Shown: in pieces, positions 18,065 to 27,668 of the stretch | Layout: each line of letters begins with the position of its first letter | Position numbering within the stretch: position 1 is the first letter of the stretch | Origin: Arthrobacter rhizosphaerae | GTDB taxonomy: Bacteria; Actinomycetota; Actinomycetes; Actinomycetales; Micrococcaceae | Length of the DNA: 64,000 nt | Assembly (NCBI RefSeq): GCF_023062595.1 | Contig: NZ_JALLAN010000019.1 | Coordinates: 1 to 64,000, forward strand | Direction: 5' to 3' | Program-made: the position numbers and the translations under genes | The notes under the pieces: model-generated | Databases searched by the model: none | What the model was told of the DNA's origin: nothing | The model's input: only the letters and a program-made list of their open reading frames with translations

Positions 18065-19775
18065 GCAACTGGTTATAGAAGATCTGCATACCGGCACAGA
18101 GGGAACGCGTTCAATCCTGGCCGGTGTCAGCCTGTCCGTAAATCCGGGCGAATTCGTGGCCCTGGTTGGCGGGTCCGGCTGTGGGAAGACGATGACGGCC
18201 ATGTCCATCCTTCAGCTGTTGCCGCAGCACGTGCGCGTCCAATCGGGGAGTATCCGCCTCGGTTCCCATGAGCTGACGACGGCGGATGAGGGTGTATTGA
18301 ACAGCGTTCGCGGTGGAGGCATCGGGATGTTGTATCAACAGCCCAAGCGTATGTTCAATCCACGCAAGTCAATAGCCAGCCATTTGAAGGAGCCGCTCAG
18401 GCGCCATTGCGGACTGCAGGGAAAAGCCGCCGACGCTAAAGTGCTGGAACTGCTTGCTGAGGTGGGCTTCGACGAACCCCATTTGGGTGCCGAGGCCAAA
18501 GCACATCAGCTCTCCGGTGGAATGGCTCAACGGGCCATGACCGCCCTTGCTTTGGCCGGCGCACCGGACATCCTGCTGGCGGATGAACCCACCTCGGCCC
18601 TGGACAAGATGCTTGAGGTCCAGGTCCTTGAGCTGCTTGACCGGGAACGCCGCGAACGGGGCCTTGGGATTCTTTACATCACCCATAACATCCGCACGGT
18701 GGCGCAGTTCGCCGACAAGGTCCTGGTGATGGAGGCCGGCACGATTGTTGAATCAGGCCCCGCGCAGGAGGTCCTGAATTACCCCCGCTCCCCCTACACC
18801 AAGCGCCTGCTGGAGGCTGCAAGCCTTGCCCCGGAAGGGAACCGCTCGCGGCAGGGCCAGCCGGTTCAGGAACACGGTGTTCCGGACCACGGGGTTCAAG
18901 AGCAGAGTGCTCAGAAGCGCCGTGAGGTGCTGAGCCTGGACCGCGTCAGCAAGGACTTCACGGCGAAGAAACGGGCGAACAAACGCGGAAACCGGCCGGC
19001 CTTAATTGATATTTCCCTTGGCCTTGGACAGGGAGAGATCCTGGGCGTCCTGGGGCAATCCGGTTCAGGGAAGAGCACCTTGGCCAGGTCAATCATCGGC
19101 CTGGAAAAGATCGACAGCGGAAGCATCAGCCTTGATCTCAAAAATCCCGGTCTCCACAATCCTGATCTCCGGGATGCCGGGAGAGCCGGTCAGCATTCCC
19201 CGGTTCAGCTCGTGTTCCAGGAACCGCATGATTCTTTTGATCCACGGATGCGGCTGCAGACCAGCATGGAGGCCCCGTTGCTCCGGCGCAAGGACCTGAC
19301 CAAGGACGAGCGTTCCGCACTTATCCTTCAGGCCATTGAGGAGGTGGGGCTGGACCCGCAACTGCTGGACCGGCTCCCGGGCCAATGTTCGGGAGGTCAG
19401 CTCCAAAGACTCACCATTGCGAGGGCGCTTCTCCTGGAACCCTCAATCCTGATCTGTGATGAGGCGACGTCGGCACTGGACGCCCTGACCCAGCGGATGG
19501 TCCTGAACCTGCTCCTGCGCTTGCATCGGGACAAAGGCCTGTCCCTCGTCCTGATCAGCCATGACATGGATGTCATCCGCTATATGAGTGACAGGGTGGC
19601 CGTGCTGTTCAAAGGCCGGCTCGTGGAGGTCGCCGAAACGGTGGAGTTCTTTACGCGGCCTCAACACGAGCACAGCCAGGCCTTGGTTTCGGCTGCGCTC
19701 CCCGTCTGCGAACTATTGAGCCGGACGGTGCGCCCTTCACCCCTGGCCAAATTTTTCCCGGCTGAAGTAATCTGA
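18057..19775 (+). CDS. Fused double ATPase of the family 5 ABC importer (DppD-DppF)
   Basis: The 572-residue protein contains two nucleotide-binding domains in one chain. Domain one (about 1-255) has Walker A GGSGCGKT, signature LSGGMAQR and Walker B ILLADEPTSALD. Domain two (about 290-560) has Walker A GQSGSGKST, signature CSGGQLQR and Walker B ILICDEATSALD. A low-complexity linker with HGV/QE repeats joins them near residues 262-285. Dpp/Opp systems often use two separate ATPase genes; the fused form is also known. It ends the operon. Confidence 0.92.
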   Translation: MTEQLVIEDLHTGTEGTRSILAGVSLSVNPGEFVALVGGSGCGKTMTAMSILQLLPQHVRVQSGSIRLGSHELTTADEGVLNSVRGGGIGMLYQQPKRMFNPRKSIASHLKEPLRRHCGLQGKAADAKVLELLAEVGFDEPHLGAEAKAHQLSGGMAQRAMTALALAGAPDILLADEPTSALDKMLEVQVLELLDRERRERGLGILYITHNIRTVAQFADKVLVMEAGTIVESGPAQEVLNYPRSPYTKRLLEAASLAPEGNRSRQGQPVQEHGVPDHGVQEQSAQKRREVLSLDRVSKDFTAKKRANKRGNRPALIDISLGLGQGEILGVLGQSGSGKSTLARSIIGLEKIDSGSISLDLKNPGLHNPDLRDAGRAGQHSPVQLVFQEPHDSFDPRMRLQTSMEAPLLRRKDLTKDERSALILQAIEEVGLDPQLLDRLPGQCSGGQLQRLTIARALLLEPSILICDEATSALDALTQRMVLNLLLRLHRDKGLSLVLISHDMDVIRYMSDRVAVLFKGRLVEVAETVEFFTRPQHEHSQALVSAALPVCELLSRTVRPSPLAKFFPAEVI

Positions 19776-19788
19776 GCAGCCCCGATAC

Positions 19789-20109
19789 CTATTCCGTCAG
19801 CCGCCAGCCGTCCTGGAAATCAGGGTGGTCCGAATAGGGAAAGGCAAGGGCGTGGAGGGCAAGCGCAGTCCAGGCTATTGCTTCGCTCATTCCAACCGTC
19901 TCACCGGGCGTTGACGCTACAAGGCGGGTCAGGCTTGCCTGCCGGGCCGATTCGATGACGGCGATGAGACGCCGTTTTGCTTCGCATTCGAGCAGCAGCC
20001 GGTGCTCGTACCATCGCCCGGATTGGGAGACGGAGCGGTCTCCGAGGAGTTTTTGCGCGGCCTTCTCGTCTTCCTTGATTCGTTCGAGCAGGAACTCCAC
20101 AACGTCCAT
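19789..20109 (-). CDS. DUF6221-like small protein
   Basis: The 106-residue protein matches the layout of the actinobacterial DUF6221 family: VEFLLERIKEDEKAA at the start, LLLECEAKRRLIAVIE in the middle, and LAFPYSDHPDFQDGW at the end. The Cys-containing middle seen in many members is absent. No function is known for the family. The ATG at 20109 is six bases after TAGGCT, so the transcript is probably leaderless. It is convergent with the ABC operon, with a 13-base gap. Confidence 0.7.
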   Translation of the reverse strand: MDVVEFLLERIKEDEKAAQKLLGDRSVSQSGRWYEHRLLLECEAKRRLIAVIESARQASLTRLVASTPGETVGMSEAIAWTALALHALAFPYSDHPDFQDGWRLTE

Positions 20110-20115
20110 AGGCAG

Positions 20116-20121
20116 AGCCTA
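20116..20121 (-). promoter_or_regulatory. -10 box of a probable leaderless promoter (DUF6221 gene)
   Basis: Minus-strand TAGGCT is followed by six bases and then the ATG. Confidence 0.4.
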
Positions 20122-20188
20122 CCCGCGACCGGACAATGAGTAGGGGCAGGCAGGGCAGCAGTCTTTGGCTACGGCTGTCCGGCCAGGA

Positions 20189-21415
20189 TCAGGTAAAGGC
20201 GGATTTCCCGGTGACGGCCCGCCCCACAATGAGCGAGTTGATTTCGTAGCTGCCTTCATAGGTGTAGAGGACCTCAGCGTCCCCGAACAACTTGGCCATT
20301 TCATAGTCACTGCTGATGCCGTTGCCACCCAGAATGGATCTCCCCATTGCTACTGTGGAGCGGGCCAGCCGGGTGGTGGTGGCTTTGGCCATTGCAGCCT
20401 GGGCCATCTCCAATTTGCCCTCGTCCTGGATCCGCGCAAGCTGGACCATCAGGGCAAGGGAAGCAGTGGCATTGCCCAGCATGTCGGCCAGCTGCTGCTG
20501 AATCAGCTGGAAGCGCGCAAGTTCCCTGCCGAACTGCTTGCGTTGCAATGAATAGGAACGCCCGACGTCGAACGCAGCCAACTGGATTCCGGCACCTTGC
20601 CAGCCCACCCAGGCGCGCGAATCCCGCAGGAGGCTGTTGGCCTTTGAAAAGTCTGTGGCGCCCGGCAGCAGGTTGGCCTCTGGGATCCGAACCTCCGAAA
20701 GCGTGATGTCCGCATTCTGCATGATCCGGAGGCCGATTTTGTTGCTGATTTTCGTGGCGGAGTAGCCTGGGCGGTCGGTTTCAACAATGAAGCCCTTGAT
20801 CTGGCCATCGTCCAGGTCCCGGGCCCAGACCAGCGCGAAATCTGCGATGGTGCCGGCGCCGATCCATCGTTTAGCGCCGTTGATCACCCACTCCTCCCCT
20901 TCCCGCCGCGCAGTGGTTTCCAGTCCGCCTGCGATGTCCGAGCCATGATCCGGTTCGGTCAGGGCAAAGGCGCCCAGCTGGGTGAAGGCGGTGAGTCCCG
21001 GCAGCCATTGCCTCTTTTGCTCGGTGGAACCGAGCTGGTCGATCATCCCCACGATGAGCTCGTTGTGAATCCCCACCAGCGCCGAGAGCGACACGTCGGC
21101 ACGGGCCACCTCGACGTACATCAGGCCCTTAAACAGCTGGGAGCTGCCGTCCGTCTGCAGGCCTCCCAACCCGTATTTCCCCATTTCCGCAACCAGTGCG
21201 AAAGGGAATTCCTCCCTGTTCCAGTAGTCGATGGATGCAGCGCGGATCCGGGACTGCAGGAATTCCCTCACCTCCAGATACCGGGAATGCTCGGCAGCGG
21301 GGAGGAGCTCGGCGATGTACATCAGATCGGCGTCAGCAAAGGGCAGAAGGGAAGGTATCCCGGCTGTTACCGGCGGGTCAGCGGCCGGCCCGTCATGACG
21401 TCCTGATGGCTGCAC
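20189..21415 (-). CDS. Acyl-CoA dehydrogenase, glutaryl-CoA dehydrogenase-like
   Basis: The 408-residue flavoprotein has the family core FALTEPDHGSDIAGGLE, a strand with WVINGAKRWIGAG, and YSLQRKQFGRELARFQLIQ. The C-terminal segment TYEGSYEINSLIVGRAVTG closely resembles glutaryl-CoA dehydrogenases, where the Glu of YEG is the catalytic base. It would oxidise, and perhaps decarboxylate, glutaryl-CoA to crotonyl-CoA in lysine or tryptophan breakdown. Other short-chain substrates are possible. The GTG at 21415 was chosen because GGGGGA lies just upstream and the longer frame adds non-homologous residues. It is divergent from a MarR gene. Confidence 0.84.
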   Translation of the reverse strand: MQPSGRHDGPAADPPVTAGIPSLLPFADADLMYIAELLPAAEHSRYLEVREFLQSRIRAASIDYWNREEFPFALVAEMGKYGLGGLQTDGSSQLFKGLMYVEVARADVSLSALVGIHNELIVGMIDQLGSTEQKRQWLPGLTAFTQLGAFALTEPDHGSDIAGGLETTARREGEEWVINGAKRWIGAGTIADFALVWARDLDDGQIKGFIVETDRPGYSATKISNKIGLRIMQNADITLSEVRIPEANLLPGATDFSKANSLLRDSRAWVGWQGAGIQLAAFDVGRSYSLQRKQFGRELARFQLIQQQLADMLGNATASLALMVQLARIQDEGKLEMAQAAMAKATTTRLARSTVAMGRSILGGNGISSDYEMAKLFGDAEVLYTYEGSYEINSLIVGRAVTGKSAFT

Positions 21416-21469
21416 GCGTCCCCCGGCCCTTCGCTCTTCCAAACCCTTGGATGTCCTAGTATATTGCAC

Positions 21470-21485
21470 AGTGATGTGGATCACT
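21470..21485. promoter_or_regulatory. Palindromic operator candidate for the MarR regulator
   Basis: AGTGAT-4-ATCACT is a perfect inverted repeat between the divergent acyl-CoA dehydrogenase and MarR genes. It overlaps where both promoters must lie, so one protein could control both. Assignment rests on position. Confidence 0.5.
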
Positions 21486-21528
21486 AGGCTGAGCAGACGT
21501 CCCGGCAGGGCAAGGCTAAGGAGGAACG

Positions 21529-22032
21529 GTGGGAACTCCCCTTCCCCGTGACCCCATCGCGGACGCCCAGCGCAACTGGGAAGGCCACGGTTGGGGAAAC
21601 GTGGCAGCACCCATGGCGGCCGTCACGGCCATCATGCGCACCCAGCAGATTCTGCTCGGACGGATCGAGGCGGTCCTCAAACCCTTTGGCCTGACCTTTG
21701 CCCGCTATGAGCTCCTGGCGCTGCTCAGTTTCGCACGCAGCGGCGCACTTCCCATGAACAAAGCAAGTGCGCTCCTGCAGGTCCATCCGACGTCGGTGAC
21801 AAACGCCGTCGACCGCCTGCAGGCCGCCGGCCTGGTGGTCCGGTCCGCCCACCCTACTGACGGCCGGACCACCTTGATAGAGCTCACCTCTGAGGGGCGG
21901 ACGCTTGCAAAGAGCGCGACGGCGGCGCTGAACTCTGAGGTGTTCGCCCAGTCGGGATTCGCTGACCACGATGTGGACCAGCTGATCAGGATCCTCAGTG
22001 CGTTTCGGAAGAACGCAGGCGATTTCACCTAA
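21529..22032 (+). CDS. MarR-family transcriptional regulator
   Basis: The 167-residue protein has the winged-helix core of the family: LTFARYELLALLSFAR, the recognition helix LQVHPTSVTNAVDRLQAAGL, and the wing VVRSAHPTDGRTTLIELT. The GTG start has GGAGG upstream. It is divergent from the glutaryl-CoA-dehydrogenase-like gene. MarR proteins beside acyl-CoA dehydrogenases commonly respond to aromatic or acyl-CoA ligands, so local control is likely. The ligand is unknown. Confidence 0.88.
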   Translation: MGTPLPRDPIADAQRNWEGHGWGNVAAPMAAVTAIMRTQQILLGRIEAVLKPFGLTFARYELLALLSFARSGALPMNKASALLQVHPTSVTNAVDRLQAAGLVVRSAHPTDGRTTLIELTSEGRTLAKSATAALNSEVFAQSGFADHDVDQLIRILSAFRKNAGDFT

Positions 22033-22093
22033 CAGGCTCCTGCAATCACAAGAGCATGCTCCTGCTTTTGCACAGCGCGAGCCGTCCTGTCCG

Positions 22094-23134
22094 CTAGCCG
22101 CGGCGCACCGGTTTGCCGTGCACAATGGGGGTCGCGCGCAAGGCGATATGGGTGCTCGCGCCGGGATCGTCGTCGTCCAGTGCTAACGAAAGCGCCGCTT
22201 CGCCAAATGCTTTGAGCGGCACCTCCACCGTGCTGAAGCCGGGAAGTACGTCCCCCAGCATCGGAATCTGGTCGAAGCCCGTGACCTCAACGTCCCGCGG
22301 GGACTCGAGGCCGAGTTCGCGGAGCCGTGCGATGGCACCAACGGCCATCGCGTCGCTCATGGCGGCGATGACGTCGAACTCCGCGACCCGGTTGGCGAGC
22401 TGATCGATCGCATCGTATCCACCGTCCCGCGAGAAGGTGCGAAAGACGATGTCTCCCTGCCCAACGGAGATTTCGTGAGACGAAAGCCCCTCGAGGAACC
22501 CCTTCACGCGGTCCCTCGAAGTGATCTGGATCGGCGGCGCAGAGAGGATTGCGAAGCGCTTCTTGCCGGACTTGGCCAGGGAATCTGCCAACAGGCGCGC
22601 TGCCTCGTGATTGTCGACTGTTACCGACGGAAAGTCCAGGGAGCTGTCACCGACGATTACCACCCGGGTACCGTGCTCAGCGAGGGTTCGCAGCCGCGCT
22701 TCCAGCGCCCGTTCACGATGCTCATCCGTCGTGCGTCCGGTGGCGATCACCAAGGCACGGTGCCGCTCCCCCCTAATGGCTGTGAGTAGTTCCAACTCGC
22801 GGAGTGGATCGTCCAGCGTCGTGCGGACGGCGACGGAGATGCCACGCTTCTCAGCGGCGTGCATGACTCCCGAAATGATTGTGGCGGAGCCGAAGTCCTC
22901 GATGTTGCCCACCAGCAAGGCCACGCTGCGTGCACGCCCACCCTTGGTCGCCTGGGCAGCCGGGTTCACCGAGTATCCCAGCGCCCGCGCAGCATCCTCT
23001 ACCCGGCGCCGAAGCTCGGGGGAACCACTCTCCGCCCCACGCACTCCGCCGTTAAGCGCACGGGAGGCCGTGGGCACCGAGACGCCCGCGAGGCGTGCCA
23101 CATCCGCCAGCGTAGGCGGTTTATCAGGGCGCAA
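22094..23134 (-). CDS. LacI-family transcriptional regulator of the adjacent lyase gene
   Basis: The 346-residue protein has the LacI helix-turn-helix TLADVARLAGVSVPTASRAL at its N-terminus. A periplasmic-binding-protein-like sensor domain follows (about 65-335, with FDVIAAMSDAMAVGAIARL and DVEVTGFDQIPM). The start is a rare TTG at 23134, chosen because GGAAGGAG stands seven bases upstream; the longer frame adds residues not typical of the family. It is divergent from the large secreted lyase-like gene. Two sites sharing AACGTTATCC lie between them, so it probably represses both. The inducer is likely a sugar or uronate from the target polymer. Confidence 0.87.
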   Translation of the reverse strand: MRPDKPPTLADVARLAGVSVPTASRALNGGVRGAESGSPELRRRVEDAARALGYSVNPAAQATKGGRARSVALLVGNIEDFGSATIISGVMHAAEKRGISVAVRTTLDDPLRELELLTAIRGERHRALVIATGRTTDEHRERALEARLRTLAEHGTRVVIVGDSSLDFPSVTVDNHEAARLLADSLAKSGKKRFAILSAPPIQITSRDRVKGFLEGLSSHEISVGQGDIVFRTFSRDGGYDAIDQLANRVAEFDVIAAMSDAMAVGAIARLRELGLESPRDVEVTGFDQIPMLGDVLPGFSTVEVPLKAFGEAALSLALDDDDPGASTHIALRATPIVHGKPVRRG

Positions 23135-23162
23135 GTTCGGACTCCTTCCCCATTGATTTTGT

Positions 23163-23178
23163 GCAAACGTTATCCAGG
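23163..23178. promoter_or_regulatory. LacI operator candidate, half-conserved copy
   Basis: The core AACGTTATCC at 23166-23175 repeats ten bases of the perfect palindrome at 23308. It lies 29 bases upstream of the lacI-type start, suggesting autoregulation. Confidence 0.6.
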
Positions 23179-23307
23179 GAAGGGCATGATTGGCGACCCT
23201 GTGTGGGCTCTGCTTTCGTGCTGATGCCAACTCCCGACTCTAGACGGTGGCCTAAAGAATCTTTTGAACCCTTGATTCTCGGTCCTGCGACCGCTAGCCT
23301 CCCATAC

Positions 23308-23323
23308 AGGATAACGTTATCCT
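23308..23323. promoter_or_regulatory. LacI operator candidate, perfect 16-bp palindrome
   Basis: AGGATAACGTTATCCT reads the same on both strands and has the central CG of LacI-type operators. It lies 69 bases before the start of the lyase-like gene. Confidence 0.72.
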
Positions 23324-23391
23324 AGTTCGGCGTGAGATGCGGCCTCCTTCAACCGTCGCCACCGCGCCAAGTTCCGGGAAGGAAAGATGCA

Positions 23392-26300
23392 ATGACGCAA
23401 GCCCGCAAACGCAAACGATCACAGCTGCCTGCCTTGACCGCCATATTGGCGATCGTTGCAGGCATGTTCGTGATTGCGTCCCCAGCGAGGGCCGCCGAGT
23501 ACGATGCCCTGCTCACCAACCACGTGGTCGCGATCAACGAGACGGTCAGCGACGCCGGATTCGTCCACCCCGGCGTGGGCCTGTCGGCCGATGACCTGCG
23601 GAACGCGCAGGCGATGGTTCGGTCCGGCCAGGAGCCGTGGGCCTCCTACTTCAAGGCCATGACGGCCACCGGTGCCGCATCCAAGACCTACCGGGCGGCA
23701 AACTCGAAGTCCGCCGCCCAACCCGATGTCGCGCTCGACCCTAACTTCAACCACGGGGGCCTGCGGGGCAGGGAGACCAACGACTCCTTCGGCACACTCA
23801 CCCAATCTCTCATGTGGGTCATGACCGGCAACGAGGTCTACCGCAAGAACGCGATCCAGGCCCTGCGCACCTGGGCGAGCATGAACCCCGACGGCTTCGT
23901 GTACTTCCCCGACGCGCACATCCACACAGGCAAGCCGCTTTCGCAGTTCCTCATGGCCGCCGAGATCATCCGCGCCACCGAGCCGGTCGCCGACGACACC
24001 CCCGGTACACACGACGGGTACAACGTGGTCTGGAGTGCCGGGGACGACGAGCGCCTGCTCACCAACTTCGCGAACCCCGTGGTCGATAAGTTCCTCTACT
24101 CGCCCGAGCGGTGGATGAACCAGCACAACTTCGGGCTCTATGGCCGTATCGCCACCGCGATCTACGCGGACGACGCCGGCGCGTACGCCAAGGGCGTCGA
24201 ATGGTTCACCGTGAACTCCGAGTTCGTGAACTACACCAGCGGCGGCCTCGCGCAGCAGATCCCGCTCATCGACGCAGATGACCCCGCCAACCCCTATGGC
24301 GAGGACTTCGTCCAGATGCGCGAGATGGGCCGCGACCAGGCCCACGGCGAATGCAACATCGACAACTTCGCCGCGATGGCGCGCTTCCTCCACGTCCAGG
24401 GCACCAAAGTGGACCCCAAAAACGGCACGGTCTCCACAGCCGACAACGCCGTCACCGCTTACAAGTTTCTCGACAACCGGCTCCTCGAAGGCGCGGACGT
24501 CTTCGACGGCTACATGATGGGCCAGCCGACGAAGTACATCGACGACCGCGGGACCGGCGGGACCATCTCACCGGCCTACCGCGGCCGGATGTTCAACGCC
24601 CTCAACGAGTTGTACTACCAGTACAAGTACGTCGAAGGCGTTGACGTCGACGCCGAGGCCCCGAACGTCGCCCTGCTCCACGAGCGCATGGACGGCCCCC
24701 TTTACAACTACGGCACCGGCGTCAACAACTTCTGGAGCGCAGGTGACAAGAGCATCGAGTACTGGGTGGCGTTCCCGCCCGAGATTGCCGGGACCAAGCC
24801 GACCCCTGTGGAGGACACCACAGTCACCTTCGGCCACTATGGCATCGCGCTCGATGAGGGCACCAAGATCGTCACCGAAGGTGACCGGACATTCGCCCGC
24901 GCTACCGCGGACGCGGACGGCACCGTGAGCGTTGTCAGCCGCGTGATGTACCCCGGAAACAGCAAGATGGGCGTCCTCGTGCGGACCGACGGCCCCGCCG
25001 TCGTTGAGGTGCTCGACAAGGAGGAGCGAGACCCCCGCAACACGCCCGAACCCGAGCCGGGCGTCATGGCGAGGATCGAAGTGCCTGACACCAAAGGCCA
25101 ATGGCGGTACATCACCTATCCCGCGGGCGGCCCTCACACCCAGTTCTACCGGGTGACCGGCGATGGCACCAAGGTGGACATGGACAGCCTCATGTTCAAC
25201 GCCCAGACCCAGCTCACCCCGCCCGCCTTTGAGCAGGCCAGGGGCCTGTACTACCTGTGGCCCGACGCGACCTCGGCCTTTGAACTCGGCGCGACCGATG
25301 CTGGCGGCGCCCCCGCCTACACCGCCGACGGTCTGCCCGAGGGCGCGGAGCTCGACGCCGCGACCGGCAAGGTCACCTGGAAGCCGACCGACCACGACCC
25401 TGGCCTACATAAGGTCCAGATCGTCGCCGACGACGGCCAAGCCATCACCGCACGGACCTTCGAGTTGGTCGTGGCCAAGAACCGTCCCAAGATGATTGAG
25501 GCCGCCGTCGCTGCCGGCACCGAGGAGGGTGCGGTCTACACCACGGTCTCCAACGAGCCCTACCAGGCCGCGTTGGCCGCCGCCAGACACGTGTCCGAAA
25601 CCGGCACCGACGCTGAGTTCCGCACCGCCTTCGAGGCGCTGCTTGACGCCATCGAGGGCCTTGAGCTGCTCAACCCGCGCCTGACGGACGGGTCGCTCGA
25701 CTACCGCGGCGCGGTCAAGCCCACCAGCATCACTGCGGACGCGGCCCGCGCCCTCGCCGACGGAAACAACAACAGCTTCACCGGCGACCTGCGCGTTGCA
25801 TCGTTCACACTCGATTTCGGGACCCGGTACCGCGTAGCGGCCGAGAAGTTCGGCCTCCAGGCCCGCTTCTCGTTCCCAATGCGCTCGCAGGGCACCAACG
25901 TATACGGCTCGAACGACGGAATCACCTGGGCCCTCCTCACCGAGCGGCAGACCGGCGACACCAACGACATGGAAACCATCCCCGTCAAAGCCGAGCACCG
26001 CGGCAAGGAGTTCCGCTACCTGAAGCTCCAGATGGACGAACCGGCCCCGCCGATCGACCCGGCATACCCGGGCATCTGGTCCATCGGCGAGTTCCACGTC
26101 TTCGGCGACCGCTCGGAAGTCCCAGGGAACATCACCGACGTCTCGGTGGCCTCACCGGATGCACTGGCGAGCAGGGTGACCGCGGGTGGCAAGCTCAACG
26201 TGACCTTCACCAGCGCGAAGCCCGTAAGCAACGTCGCAGTCAGTGTCGGCGGACAGCAGCTTGCAGCTACCAGCGGGGACTCACTGTCGTGGACGGCCAC

Positions 26301-27654
26301 GGGCACGCTCGGCGACCTCACGGGCGGCGGCCGCCTCGACCTCGTGATAGACCACACCACTAAGGACGGAAAGACGGCCGCGACGATCCACGGCTCCACG
26401 GACGGCACCGCCCTTTACGGCACGGACGAACGTAACCTGATTGATCTCGCCGATGCCCAAGTGGTCAAGGTGGACGGTTCGGCCGATTCGTCGAAGGCCA
26501 CGCACTCGGCGAACATGCTCGACGGCAAACCCGCTACCTTCAGCGACGTGCCCGCCGTCGACGGCCAGTACTACCTCATCTGGGACTTCGGCGCTGGCAG
26601 GCAGGTCAGCGTGGATCGCTTCGACTACCTTGCACGCCAGGACCCTGAAGGCGTGCGCCGTATGAACGACCAGGTGCTGCAAGGTTCGAACGACCTGAAC
26701 ACGTGGACCACCGTAGCCGACGCGTCGTACAAGACGCTCTCATGGCAGAACCTCGACGCGACCGACGCCGGCAGCTACCGCTACCTGCGGGTCACGAACA
26801 AGGCGCCCATCTACGTCGCGGAGCTACGCCTCTTCGGTAAGTCCGTGTACGAGATCGATCCGCTCCTACAGCGTGCCGATGCCGTGGACCTGAGCACCTA
26901 CACCCGCGGCTCGAAGCTCCTGTTTCCCCGCGAGGTCGCGGCGGTCCGCGAGGCACTCACCAAGCCGGACGCGGACGAGCAGGCGCTCGCGCAACGACTC
27001 GTCAACGCCTGGGAACTCCTGGTCCCGTTAGCGACCGAGGCGCCTGCGACGTTCGATCAGTCATGGGTTGCGGCGAACACCGCGACTGCTGACGGCGCGG
27101 CGAGCGCGGCGGCGAACGGCTGGCGTATGTTCGATGGGAACACCGGGACGTACACCGACACCACCACGAAGTCCTGCACAAACACCGTACTCCCCGCCGA
27201 CGGGAGCGCGTACACGGTGGTCGGCGTGAAGTACTTCCCGCGGGACAGTGCGGTGGCACGGGCGACCGGCCTGGGAATCCAGGGCTCCAACGACGGCGGC
27301 GCCACTTGGACGCAGTTCGCGAGCACCGGGACCCCGGTCCGCGGCTGGAACACCGTCACCTTGGCGGAGCCTGTGCACTACGCGGCTCTGCGCATCAATG
27401 GCGGCAACGGCTTCTGCAATATGGCCGAGCTCCAGTTCATCGTCAAGTCCATCGACAAGTCGGGACTGGCTGTCTACCTCGATGACACGAAGGCGCTGAA
27501 CGAAACAGGCTGGACTGCAGGCTCGTGGGCTGCCCTCGTCACCGCACGGGACGAGGCGACCGCTGTCAACGGGAACAAGGGAGCCACCCAAGAGGAAGTC
27601 GACCAAGCGGCAGACAAACTGGCCCAAGCGATCAAAGGACTGACTGCGGCCTAG
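23392..27654 (+). CDS. Large secreted multidomain alginate-lyase-like protein
   Basis: The 1,420-residue protein starts with a signal peptide (basic QARKRKR, a hydrophobic stretch, then ASPARAAEYD). Residues to about 420 form an alginate-lyase-superfamily alpha/alpha-toroid, with RWMNQHNFGLYGRIATAIY and MREMGRDQAHGECNIDNFA carrying likely His and Asn active-site residues. A putative Ig-like domain follows (about 620-700, FELGATDAGGAPAYTADGLP). Three discoidin-like (F5/8 type C) regions come next, e.g. NVYGSNDGITW, LQGSNDLNTW and IQGSNDGGATW. The C-terminus is FIVAR-like (LNETGWTAGSWAAL). It probably degrades an acidic polysaccharide outside the cell. No LPXTG motif is seen. The ATG at 23392 follows GGAAGGAAAG. 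Confidence 0.8.
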   Translation: MTQARKRKRSQLPALTAILAIVAGMFVIASPARAAEYDALLTNHVVAINETVSDAGFVHPGVGLSADDLRNAQAMVRSGQEPWASYFKAMTATGAASKTYRAANSKSAAQPDVALDPNFNHGGLRGRETNDSFGTLTQSLMWVMTGNEVYRKNAIQALRTWASMNPDGFVYFPDAHIHTGKPLSQFLMAAEIIRATEPVADDTPGTHDGYNVVWSAGDDERLLTNFANPVVDKFLYSPERWMNQHNFGLYGRIATAIYADDAGAYAKGVEWFTVNSEFVNYTSGGLAQQIPLIDADDPANPYGEDFVQMREMGRDQAHGECNIDNFAAMARFLHVQGTKVDPKNGTVSTADNAVTAYKFLDNRLLEGADVFDGYMMGQPTKYIDDRGTGGTISPAYRGRMFNALNELYYQYKYVEGVDVDAEAPNVALLHERMDGPLYNYGTGVNNFWSAGDKSIEYWVAFPPEIAGTKPTPVEDTTVTFGHYGIALDEGTKIVTEGDRTFARATADADGTVSVVSRVMYPGNSKMGVLVRTDGPAVVEVLDKEERDPRNTPEPEPGVMARIEVPDTKGQWRYITYPAGGPHTQFYRVTGDGTKVDMDSLMFNAQTQLTPPAFEQARGLYYLWPDATSAFELGATDAGGAPAYTADGLPEGAELDAATGKVTWKPTDHDPGLHKVQIVADDGQAITARTFELVVAKNRPKMIEAAVAAGTEEGAVYTTVSNEPYQAALAAARHVSETGTDAEFRTAFEALLDAIEGLELLNPRLTDGSLDYRGAVKPTSITADAARALADGNNNSFTGDLRVASFTLDFGTRYRVAAEKFGLQARFSFPMRSQGTNVYGSNDGITWALLTERQTGDTNDMETIPVKAEHRGKEFRYLKLQMDEPAPPIDPAYPGIWSIGEFHVFGDRSEVPGNITDVSVASPDALASRVTAGGKLNVTFTSAKPVSNVAVSVGGQQLAATSGDSLSWTATGTLGDLTGGGRLDLVIDHTTKDGKTAATIHGSTDGTALYGTDERNLIDLADAQVVKVDGSADSSKATHSANMLDGKPATFSDVPAVDGQYYLIWDFGAGRQVSVDRFDYLARQDPEGVRRMNDQVLQGSNDLNTWTTVADASYKTLSWQNLDATDAGSYRYLRVTNKAPIYVAELRLFGKSVYEIDPLLQRADAVDLSTYTRGSKLLFPREVAAVREALTKPDADEQALAQRLVNAWELLVPLATEAPATFDQSWVAANTATADGAASAAANGWRMFDGNTGTYTDTTTKSCTNTVLPADGSAYTVVGVKYFPRDSAVARATGLGIQGSNDGGATWTQFASTGTPVRGWNTVTLAEPVHYAALRINGGNGFCNMAELQFIVKSIDKSGLAVYLDDTKALNETGWTAGSWAALVTARDEATAVNGNKGATQEEVDQAADKLAQAIKGLTAA

Positions 27655-27668
27655 CAACAGCCCTGGAT

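Noticed and set aside
23419..24393. A 324-codon minus-strand frame inside the lyase-like gene
   Set aside because: It is a by-product of strong G/C third-position bias in the real gene. It shows no domain, only Val/Gly-rich text.
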